Of a DNA stretch of 64,000 nt, positions 54,123-64,000 are shown one piece after another; the stretch's first letter is position 1, and the number at the start of each line of letters is the position of its first letter. Source of the stretch: Saussurea involucrata (Eukaryota > Streptophyta > Magnoliopsida > Asterales > Asteraceae). The stretch is from contig CM066321.1 of the NCBI GenBank assembly GCA_033807775.1, positions 249,042,422 to 249,106,421 of the forward strand, written 5' to 3'. Made by a program: the position numbers and the translations under genes. A model generated the notes under the pieces. That model was not told the DNA's origin and ran no database searches. It saw only the letters and a program-made list of their open reading frames with translations.

Positions 54123-57100
54123 TGTCACACCCCGCTAAAGCGGAAACACGAGGTATAACAGCGTAGGGTTTCATTCAAAAGGTAACAGACAACACCAACC
54201 ACAACATTTAATACAGTAGTTCAAAATATTACATTACAACGTCTTAAGTAAATTGTTCCAAAAAGAAGACGTCGGATACAGAAATTAACGATAGAGTTTT
54301 AATGTTCTTGATGTTGATGTCATCATGCAAAATGCACCCTACATGCCTTCACTTACTTGTTAACACCTGAAAAGCATGATAAAAAGGGAAAGGGTCAACT
54401 ACGAAGAGTTGGTGAGTTCACAGGTTTTCGTATGCACTAAAAGTAAAATTGTATGCAAAAATTGTTATTGTGAAACGTTTGTTCACACGAAGTTTACGTA
54501 ACCAGTTGTTCAAGTATTTGCACGAGGTATAAAGTATACAATGATGTCATCGCATTGAGCCACTACCAAACCTTCCGACAAACCAACGTCCCTTAAATTA
54601 TTCACGTCCTACCTCAGAGGTGGATTAATTCCACATGGGTAAGACCATTATTGTTACTGGTAAAGTACACTTCTAGCTCGTCAGCTTAAAGTGGGGTTGT
54701 CAAACCAAATAGCGCTACCCACAAATACCATTGGCTCATAATGAGTTAATAAGTAGTGTCTAACAAGTGGGGACTTTTTCATTTAAAACTCAAGCACATC
54801 AAAAAGTATACATACCTTAGTGCACAAACAATTAAATTTAAGGTTCAACATTTCATAGCATAATTCAATCAATTTGAAATTCAATATCATGCTTTTCACC
54901 CCAAATTGTAACAAAAGAGTAAAAAGGGGATGTGAAAACTCACGATGTTCAGCAAGGATTTCCAAGTGTTGCCGCACGGTTGCCCAAATGCCCGGTTCTA
55001 GGTCCTTCCTATGGAGTGAAACACATTATCAGCTTCGGCTAACTCTTAAGGCTAAAGCGTTGCTTAGCCTATTATGTCTTATAAAATGCCTTAGTGTTAG
55101 TTATTAAGTTTAAGTATTATTTTTCGTCGACGATTTCTAGTAATTTATTGGTTTTAAACGGTTTGTAGGATTTTGTTGTTACATAATAAAATTTTATAGG
55201 TTATAAGTAGTATTTAATCCATTTTACCACGTTTTATATTTTCTTCATGACGAACACTTTCATTAATTACATATGTAATTGTATTTCTCATTTACCTTGT
55301 GATTTAAAATGTTCGGTTTGTTATAAATCTAATATTTGTTGGGATATTATTTATACCTTCATATACATGTATATATAGTTTTTATTTATGGTTTTGACAA
55401 TTTCTACAATTTATAAGCTTTTTATCTTTTAATAACTCTACAAATCCCTTTTTCTTTTGAATTAGAGTTTTACTTTTCTGGTGGCGGAATATTAAGTTCA
55501 CTTATGGTCATTTTTAAATATCTTCTGGAAATTTTTATTAGTCCAACTTTTTATATGTATCAATTTAATGTCTTAGGGAACTTTTGACATAATTATCATC
55601 ATTTTTAGAGTTGGTTAGCTATTTTAATCATTACACTTAAGTTTAAGTGTTACAGTTACCAAAACAGTCTGCACCAACTTTTTGTCAAGTCCATTTGGAG
55701 GGTCAATCCTCAACATTTTTCAGTGGTTCAAAATAGGTTTTAACCCTAACTCATAAAAGTATTTTCCAGAAAAATTTCATCATTTTTGGTTACATATTGA
55801 GGGAGATATGACGATTTTAAGTTAGACCTTTCATTCTGCCAGATTCTGATTTCTTGCACACCAGTCTTGGTTTGAGTGTTTGAGACCTCAAATCTTAATA
55901 TTTTTGAGTGAAACCAATTTTGTTCGAGTTATAACTCATTAAAATAATTTCCAGAAGGAAAATCAAGGATTTTAGTGGAATATTAAGAGACTTATAACTG
56001 ATTAAAGTAGAGATTTTTCTCTGTCAGATTGTCTTTGCACACTTAATTTGATATGAGTAGATGAAGGGTCAAATCTTCGAGTTTTTACATGAAATCACTT
56101 GGGTTTGAAACATAACCCAATAAACAAAGTTCCAGAAAAATATTCATATCATTTTGTTAAGTATGTTTCAAGATATGGTCGGATGAAATGCATGCAAGTA
56201 ATCTGCCAGAAACTAAAAATTGTTTATTCATGGAAAATGAGTGTTTTATATACATATTTTCACTCATATGGTTGGTTCTTTGATTTGAACACTCATTTAC
56301 CACTACTTAGACAATGTTCTTAGATAAAAAATCTATTTTTGACTTTTATAAACACATGCATGAACTCACACATCTCAGATTGTGACAAAAACCCACATGC
56401 ATGTAGTTAAAACATCATTTTCTTGAGTTCTAGTTGTATGGGTTATGGATTATCACCATTTGTTTGACATATAACATGTCATTGGTGATTAATCTTCCAT
56501 TAAGGTCCTTTTTCCAGAAACTCAAGAGTAATGAAAATAAAGTAAGAAGAAGAAAGAGAAATTACAAGTAAAATGAAGATAATGAAGAAGAATACAAGAG
56601 AGATGAGTTTACCCCTTCTAGGGTTGTTGTTTACCTTCCTTCCAAATCTTCAAGGATGGAATGTTTTGGGTCTGGTTTTTGTGGCTGAATTCGTCCAAGA
56701 GAGAGGGAGAAGGGAGAAGGTTGAGTGTTAGAATGTAGAGAGATAGAAGAGGTGGGAAAAATGAAAAGGTTTCTTGAGAAAATGCAACTTTTAATTGGTG
56801 TGTGTGGGCTTAAATGATGGGGGCCGAATTTTGGGCTTAAATTTCTGTTTTGATTTAATTTTTTTTAAGGTTAATTAATATTGGGTAAGTAGTTGTTTTA
56901 TGTAATTTTTATAAAAAAATTGATTTAAGGTAGCTAAATCCTCATTTATCTACTTAAATTTTTGATTTGATTATTTTAGATTTAAAATTTATATTTGGGT
57001 ATATATAAACTATATATTTACTCTTCTTATTATTAATATTGTTATAATTAAATGTTAATTGTTTCAATCGGCATTTATAAGACAGCTTAAGCGGTTACGT

Positions 57101-57254
57101 GCGGTAACAGGATTTTCTAAGCGTGCTGTTGGAATTCTTAGGAAACTAAACCTTAGCCATCATATTTAAGTCATAATAAGTTATTTCTACATGTTAAGAC
57201 ATGTATTATGCTATTCAGTTGCTAACCTGAGTGGTTTGGTTGACGGGTGTCACA
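54123..57254 (-). repeat. G1' 3' LTR (3.13 kb)
   Basis: The same length as 13792-16923 and nearly identical; it is part of the duplicated nest. It is non-coding, with the same three degenerate internal repeats (about 55670-56200). Confidence 0.93.
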
Positions 57255-60200
57255 GTCTCCCCTTGTTAGAAGAATTTCGTCCCAAAATTCGTTGATTGCT
57301 ATTTCCCGTCTGGTCCTTTGTAAATAGGTGAGGGTACTTACGCTTCATGTAATCTTCTCGTTCCCATGTATACTCAGGTCCATGCCTCGAATTCCAACGA
57401 ACTTTTAAGATCGGGATCTTACTACGTCTTGTTCGTTTGACTTCTTGATCGAGGATTTCAATTGGTTCCTCTATGAAGTGTAACCGATCGTTGATCTGAA
57501 TGTCTTCTAGGGGTATAACCACTGATTCATCAGTTAGGCACTTCTTAAGGTTTCATACATGGAACGTATTGTGGATGGCACTTAGCTCTTGTGGCAATTT
57601 AAGTTTATATGCTACTGGACCAATCCGTTCAATTATTTCAAACGGGCCAATATATCTCGGACTCAACTTGCCTCTTTTTCCGAAGCGTACTAATCCTTTC
57701 CAAGACGATACTTTTAGAAGCACTTTATCACCCACTTGGAATTCTAATGGCTTCTTGCGGTTATCAGCATAACTCTTCAGACGACCTCGTGTGGCCTTAA
57801 GTCTATCCTTGATAACTGAGATCTTGTCAGTAGTCTCTTGAACGATTTCGGGCCTAGTCAATTGTCTGTCGCCGATTTCTAACCAGCTAAGTGGGGATCT
57901 ACACTTGCGTCCATATAAGGCTTCATACGGTGCACACTGAATGCTGGTATGATAGTTGTTGTTGTAGGAGAACTCAACTAATGGTAGGTGAGTATCCCAA
58001 CTTCCACCAAAATCTATCACCCATGCACGCAACATATCCTCTAGCGTCTGTATGGTTCTTTCTGACTGACCGTCCGTTTGAGGATGGTAGGAAGTGCTCA
58101 AATCCAAACGCGTACCCAACGCTTTCTGGAGTGATCGCCAAAACCGTGACGTAAAACGACTATCTCTATCCGAGATGATGGAAATAGGCACTCCATGACG
58201 CGTAACGATTTCATTGATGTAAATTTGTGCAAGCTTTTCCATCTTGAAGTCTTCCCGAATAGGAAGGAAATGCGCAGATTTCGTAAGTCAGTCCACTATA
58301 ACCCATATTGCGTCGTGCCCTTTCCTAGTCCTGGGTAGCTTAGTTACGAAATCCATAGCTATTTGTTCCCATTTCCATTGGGGAATCTTGGGTTGTTGTA
58401 ACAGACCTGATGGCTTTTGATATACAGCTTTGACCTTTGAGCAAGTTAAACATTTTCCTACGTACAAGGCGATATCTTTCTTCATTCCTGGACACCAACA
58501 ATATTCTCTTAAGTCCTTGTACATCTTATCTGCTCCTGGATGGATTGAATACCTAGACTTGTGGGCTTCCTCCAAACTACTTCTCGTTCGTTGTTAACTT
58601 TTGGAATCCAAACTCTGTCCTTGAAACAACGTACTCCATCAACCTTAGTTTCAAATTTACTCTCTATACCATGAAGGGTCTCGTCCTTCAAGTTCTCTGC
58701 TTTCAATGCTTCTTCTTGAGCTTCAAGAATTTGTGTCTTTAGACACGTCTGAACGAACGCACCCATTGCTCGCACCCTTGACGGTTTCACCCTTTCCTTC
58801 CTGCTTAGTGCGTCAGCTACCACATTAGCCTTTCCTGGGTGATACTTTATTTCACAATCATAGTCGCTAAGCAGTTCAACCCATCTTCTTTGCCTCATAT
58901 TAAGCATTTTCTGGTCAAGGATATGTTGAAGGCTTTTATGATCGGTGTAGATGGTGCATTTCATGCCGTAAAGATAATGTCTCCAAATCTTGAGTGCGAA
59001 CACTACGGATCCTAACTCTAGATCATGAGTAGTATAGTTCTTCTCATGAACTTTAAGTTGCCTCGAAGCATACGCAATGACCTTGTCCTTCTGCATCAAC
59101 ACACACCCCAATCCTTGGTGTGATGCATCGCAGTAGACTACGAAATTTTCCGCGCCTTCTGGCAACGCCAGAATTGGTGCATTACACAACCTATGCTTAA
59201 GAGTTTGGAATGCTTCTTCTTGTTTCTCTCCCCAAATAAACTTCTTATCCTTTTGGGTTAATTTCGTTAGTGGTTGCGCAATTTTTGAGAAATTCGCAAT
59301 GAATCGCCGATAATAGCCTGCTAAACCGAGAAATTGGCGAATCTCTGTCGGGATTTTCGGGGCTTCCCACTTCTTGATGGCCTCAATTTTTGCCGGATCT
59401 ACATGAATTCCCTTCTCATTAATCACGTGGCCAAGAAATTGTACCTCTCGAATCCAAAATTCGCATTTGGAGAACTTTGCATACAATTTCTGGTCTCTGA
59501 GCAATTCTAGTATCAACTTTAGATGTCGCTCATGATCCTCCTTGCTTTGCGAGTAAATTAGTATATCATCTATGAACACGATCACGAACTCGTCCAATTA
59601 CGGTCTACAGACCCTGTTTATTAAGTCCATGAAGACAGCTGGTGCGTTGGTTAGCCCGAAAGGCATAACCAGGAACTCGTAATGGCCGTAACGAGTCCTA
59701 AACGCCGTCTTGGGAACATCCTCTTCACGGACCCTCATTTGATGATATCCAGATCGAAGATCAATTTTTGAGAAGTAAGTAGCACCTTGGAGTTGGTCGA
59801 ATAGGTCATCGATTCGGGGAAGAGGGCATCTATTCTTGATGGTTAACTTATTGAGCTCTCTATAATCGATGCACATCCGCAAGGATCCATCTTTCTTTTT
59901 AACGAAAAGAACTGGTGCACCCCATGGCAAAGAGCTAGGTCTTATAAGTCCTTTGTCAAGTAGCTCCTGGAGTTGTCCTGATAATTCCTGCATTTCCGAT
60001 GGGGCCAAACGATAAGGTGATTTAGCCACAGGTGCAGCTCCAGGAACTAAGTCGATGTGGAATTCGACTTGTCTTGACGGGGGTAATCCTGGTAGCTCAT
60101 CCGGAAACACCTCAGGAAAATCCCGCACCACAGGAAAATCTTGAATGCGTTTCTCTTCAATTTCCTTGACTATATGAGCCAAAAATGCGATGCATTCCTT

Positions 60201-60626
60201 TTTCAAGTACTTCCGCATCTTCATACACGTCACTAACTTAAAGTTCTTTCCGGACTTCTCTCCGTGTACGACGAGTGTTTTACCCTCTGGTAGTGGAATT
60301 CGAATGATCTTTTCGGAATAGCATATTTCAACTCGGTTTTTGGACAGCCAATCCATGCCCACGACTATGTCAAAGCTTCCAAGCTCAATTGGAATAAGGT
60401 CTATACTAAAGCTCCTATTAGCTAAGTTTAAAGTGCAGTCCGTAATTACATCTCTGACCTTAACTTCCTGCCCATTAGCAAATTCAATAACGTAGACCTC
60501 TTTCAACTTTTGGGGTTTCAAGTTAATTTTTGGCCTAAACTCTAGTGATACAAAGATCCTAGGTCGACTAGTAACATAGCCAGAGGCATCGGCAGAGTGC
60601 TCAGTGGGAGTGGATGAGGACGACAT
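57250..60626 (-). pseudogene. pol: G1' gypsy pol (right copy), chromodomain kept
   Basis: Same architecture and lesions as the left copy: gag start fused past the protease active site, TAA at 59598-59600, frameshift near 58575, TGA at 58288-58290 and TGA at 57551-57553. Unlike the left copy, the C-terminal frame from 57522 is intact (IEEPIEILDQEVKR...PEYTWEREDYMKRKYPHLF), a chromodomain-like end. The chromodomain of this group is thought to steer integration to marked chromatin (family knowledge). Confidence 0.9.
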
Positions 60627-60865
60627 AGTGAACTGCGATAATAGCAGACTTAGTTACTAAGTGTGCTATTGTAAGTGCCTAAGATATGCAATGTTTATGC
60701 ATGCACACACAAAAATCATGCTTTCCATGTTTAAGTAGAAAATTTATTTTAAGTATACTTCCAATATAACCAATCCAAGTCTCCCATTATACATACCTAA
60801 ATTAAACATAGGTGATCAAGCTTTGTTTAATTGAGGTATAATAATGTGACACTCAACTTATTTAT
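60627..60865 (-). other. G1' leader before D2
   Basis: A copy of the G1 leader, non-coding, ending in TTTAT before the D2 LTR. Confidence 0.8.
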
Positions 60866-61873
60866 TGTTAGCTCCAATATTCTGAAATATTAGAAGTATT
60901 GAAAAATGGCCAAGTACAGAAGAACTTCCATAGAAGCTCTGTTGAGTGCAACAGAAGCTCTGCCGGGCATCTCAGAAGAATCAAAGGAAGTTTGATCAAG
61001 AGTGATCAAAGACCGAGGAAACTACAGAAGGACGCTTTCAGAAGACCAAGACCACAGATCCTCTGTTACCAATAACAGAGCCTCTGCGGACAACATCAGA
61101 AGACAAGGAACCAAGAAGACTTCTCACAGAGGACCGAGCCACAGAACCTCTGCCACCCTTGACAGAAGCTCTGCAGAAGTAAACGACCAAAGACTCGGAA
61201 TCCGGTGAAGACTACTTTACAGAGGAACCAAACCGCAGAACCTCTGTAACACATTACAGAGCCTCTGTGGTCCTCTAAAGACTAGGAAGATATTTATAAT
61301 ATCTTGCTACTTTTACAGGACTCGTACATCAACTTGCATGGTAGCATGCCCTGTCCAACATCGACGTGTCAAACTCTGATTGGACTCAGTAGGGCTTAGT
61401 ACATATTAGACGTCTGCTGCATTAAATGCAATACATCACGTCTGACTGTTCATACCATCCTTGCAACTTTTCACGACATCCTCTCAACTATTCATACGTA
61501 CCTTTTGAATAGTAGCATATGCTTTATGGTCCCCTTTAAGTAGTATATAAGGAAGACTCATGTTGAGTTCTTCCTTACAAAACAAAAAGACACACAATAC
61601 ACAACACTTCAATCGAACATCAAGAACACATAGCTTATGCACATTTAGAGTCATATCTGTTTAAAGCTTTGCATACTCACTGTTCTTAAATCTGTTCTTG
61701 ATATATATATATTCAGTAAACTTTGAGATATTATTTCCTGTTCACTGTTTATTTATATTGTGTTCTAAATCTATCAAACATATCTGTTAGTTCTTCAAAT
61801 ACGCTTCCGCATCAAACATAAACTCGAACTAATAGATCTGTTAATCCTGTCTAATCAAATACGGGAACCAACA
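60866..61873 (+). repeat. D2 5' LTR (1008 bp)
   Basis: Same boundaries and length as 20437-21444. The PBS TGGTATCAGAGCA follows at 61876-61888. Confidence 0.94.
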
Positions 61874-62064
61874 ATTGGTATCAGAGCAAAGCTTGGTTTT
61901 TCAATATCAAGTGATCCTCGTTCAGACAAGATTTTTGATAGAAACTGTCTGTTCTTAACCTATACTTCATTCCTTCAAACAGATTCTGTTCCACTGCCAT
62001 TTTCGATTTATTCGATCTGGTAACATCCTAGAAACTGTTTCTTTCGTTAAAAACTTCATTCAAT

Positions 62065-63129
62065 ATGTCAAGACTAAAATTTAGTGCTGATGCTGATTTT
62101 CATTATTACTTCAAACTCAGCACAAATTTTAAGAAAATAATTCCTACTCTTGAGAAAGAATTAGAGGAAAGAAACAAGAGTATTCTTATTGACTCAGACA
62201 ACATTGCCAAGCTTGAAGAATTAGGTAAACTCCTAAACTGTGAAAATCTTGAATTGAAAAGTAAACTATCTGAGTCAGAAGAGCTTTGTAAAAAGGAGAA
62301 AAAGAAGTTTGAGGAAATTAAGAATGTTTTTAAAGAAGAGAAGAAAAGTCTTGAGCTTAAGTGTCTAAACTTTTCTAAACTGATTTCCAACTTTGAAAAA
62401 CTTATAATCAGTGAAAATGAAAAGTTTGGAAAAGAGAGAACTTTTCTTGAGACAAAGAATATGGAACTTTCTTTCAAAATCTCAAAATTACAGAAATCTC
62501 TTGAAAAAGAGAGGAAAGAGCAGGATTTTGAAAGAAAAGAATCTGAAAAGGTGAAGAGAGAAGGATTTCAAACAGAGTGTTTGAAAGACAAGTTTGAGAA
62601 GGAAAGAAAAGTCTTTAAAGCTGAAATGTCAAATTTAACAAAGAGACTATCCGATTTGTCAAACAAAATTATGTTGGAGAAGAGGTATAAATCAGATCTT
62701 CTAAGGAAGTTTGATTTAAACCTTAAAGAAAAATATGTTTTAGCTAAAAGGCTTAAGAACCTTGTCTTAGCAAACTCTTGTGCTGAAAATTCAAATAATC
62801 TTGTTTACAAAAAGATGAAAATGGTTTGGAAAGTCAAAAACACTATTCCTGACAAAATTGCTCCAAAGCCATTTGTTTCTACTAAGGTTTCATCTTTTCA
62901 TTCAAATAAATGCCTTGATCTTCTGCTTTAATTAAGAAACCTTTTCTCTAAATCTTTCTGTGTACAAAATGGGTCATTACAAAAGAAAAATCCAAAGGCC
63001 CAAAATGAGAAAGGTCATAGAAAGAAAGTTGGCAAACCAACAGAGATTGGCAAACCAGAGGACCTAAAGACAGCTCCAAATCCTAACAAAAAGGGACCCA
63101 TTTGGATATGGGTACCAAAAGTTCTTTGA
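62065..63129 (+). pseudogene. D2 ORF1, coiled-coil gag remnant with premature stop
   Basis: Homologous to 21636-22700. A C-to-T change turns a Gln codon into TAA at 62929-62931, after 288 codons. The coiled coil is complete, but the basic tail and the GPIWIWVPKVL end are cut off. Other changes are few. Confidence 0.9.
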
Positions 63130-63153
63130 TCTGTCTTGCAGGTACACGGACTT

Positions 63154-63399
63154 CTGATCATTATAGATCAGGACTCGCTCTTCAGTAGAGAAACGACTCC
63201 TAAACACATCAGTTTAGGACTCGCACTTTAGTGAAATAGACTCTTAAACAAATCAGTTTAAGACTCGAGCTTCATCAGAAAATGACTTCTGACCATTACA
63301 GATCAGGACTCACTCTTCAGCAAACAATGGACTCCTTAATACTTCTATTAAGGACTCAGGCTTCAAAGTTCACTATGACTCTTAAACACTTTGTTTAAG
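63154..63399 (+). repeat. Hairpin array in D2 (right copy)
   Basis: The same six stems as at 22725-22970. The two substitutions I notice nearby lie in the loop of the first hairpin and in a spacer, not in a stem. Confidence 0.85.
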
Positions 63400-64000
63400 A
63401 CTCATCCTTCAAAGGTTCTATACTTCACAGAGCCTCTGTAGAATTGCTCAGAGCCTATGACAATCTCCACAGAACCTCTGATGAGGTTGACCTATGTTCT
63501 GTGCATTATTTATCTCTATTGATTAAAGCATAGGTCAAGGGGGAGCAGAAGGAGACCTCAAATTGATCTACAGAGGTTGATCATTCAAGGGGGAGCCAAA
63601 GGAGGATTATGATCAACAAGAGTCTCTGTCGTCCAAACTAGACACTCTAAAAGGTATGTGTCGCACAAAATCTTTTTCCAAAATAGTTTTCCAGGACAAA
63701 AATTTCTAAATATGTCCTAAAAACAATGTTTAAAAACAAAAAAAACCTTTGGATGATCAAAAAGTTTTATAAATTTTTAGTTATTAGAAATTTCCTGTCA
63801 CAGAGCCTCTGCTGGCTCTGGCAGAGGTCCAAAAAACCTCTGTAGGATAATTTCTCTCTACTAAAGATTTATCGATCCTCTCCAATGTTTTTCAAACGTT
63901 TTTGGTAAAAGTACAAGCTTCAAGAGATAAAAAGGCAGGTTTCAAACCACAGAGATCAATCCTACAGAGGTTGTTAGAAAAAGGGGGAGCGAAAAAGGAG
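63400..64000 (+). other. D2 spacer, cut by the window end
   Basis: Non-coding, with the AAGGGGGAG composites repeated as in the left copy (near 63537, 63587 and 63981). No gene is seen. Confidence 0.75.

Larger units (their letters stand above)
51693..64000 (+). repeat. Right copy of the segmental duplication
   Basis: Direct orientation relative to 11385-23571; it continues past the window. The left limit of the detectable match is set by the A1 insertion in the other copy, so the true duplication may be larger. Confidence 0.93.
60866..64000 (+). mobile_element. Copia D2 (right copy of D), truncated by the window end
   Basis: LTR, PBS, ORF1, hairpin array and part of the spacer, all at offset 40429 from copia D. 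The extra ORF would begin about 870 bp beyond the window. Confidence 0.93.

Noticed and set aside
41785..64000. Integrated pararetrovirus
   Set aside because: All RT-containing frames have LTRs, PBS, PPT and integrase typical of gypsy or copia; no movement or coat protein signature was seen.

Overview
This is a plant nuclear repeat region. I find no host gene, rRNA or tRNA; almost every base belongs to nested LTR retrotransposons. Ty1-copia elements with an additional ORF after pol (Sirevirus/SIRE type) alternate with long-LTR Ty3-gypsy elements that carry an integrase chromodomain (Tekay/Del type). The tRNA-iMet primer sites, AT-rich LTRs and family mix indicate a dicot with a large genome. 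Asteraceae is my best guess, at low confidence.

Layout from left to right: (1) 1-11384, copia A1 on the minus strand, with 5' LTR, PBS, gag, pol and an open extra ORF that leaves the window on the left. A1 interrupts gypsy G2. (2) 11385-13791, the 3' part of G2 on the plus strand: broken pol, PPT and the start of its 3' LTR. (3) 13792-33014, gypsy G1 on the minus strand, inserted in the G2 LTR with a perfect CAAAG target duplication. G1 has 3.1-kb LTRs, and its gag/protease region is deleted. (4) 20437-29764, copia D on the plus strand, inserted in the G1 leader. D has both LTRs but no pol. It keeps a coiled-coil gag remnant, an array of six hairpins and a 1380-codon extra-ORF frame with two stops. 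(5) 33020-35258, the rest of the G2 LTR. (6) 35259-36575, a broken copia pol (C) that G2 had entered. (7) 36576-38130, a 5'-truncated copia B (minus), joined head-to-head to (8) 38131-41784, a 5'-truncated copia A2 (plus). (9) 41785-49844, gypsy G3 on the minus strand; its 3' LTR is cut by A2. (10) 49845-64000, a second copy of the nest (G2', G1', D2).

Segment 11385-23571 is repeated in direct orientation at 51693-64000, about 40.4 kb away. The nonsense codons, frameshifts and nested junctions are the same in both; a partial hand comparison suggests about 99.4% identity. The nest G2 > G1 > D therefore predates the duplication. A1 sits only in the left copy and G3 (later cut by A2) only in the right copy, so these arrived afterwards. 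G2' was already cut by G3 on its left side.

The features least explained by ordinary retrotransposon biology are these: the hairpin array that stands where pol should be in D; the extra ORF, which has a basic nuclear-localisation-like cluster and no obvious signal peptide or membrane anchor; a short CAGAGG/CCTCTG word scattered at high density through the copia elements; a composite motif repeated before the extra ORF; a compensated hairpin series in the G2 LTR; and a dense TCCGGA array in the G3 LTR.
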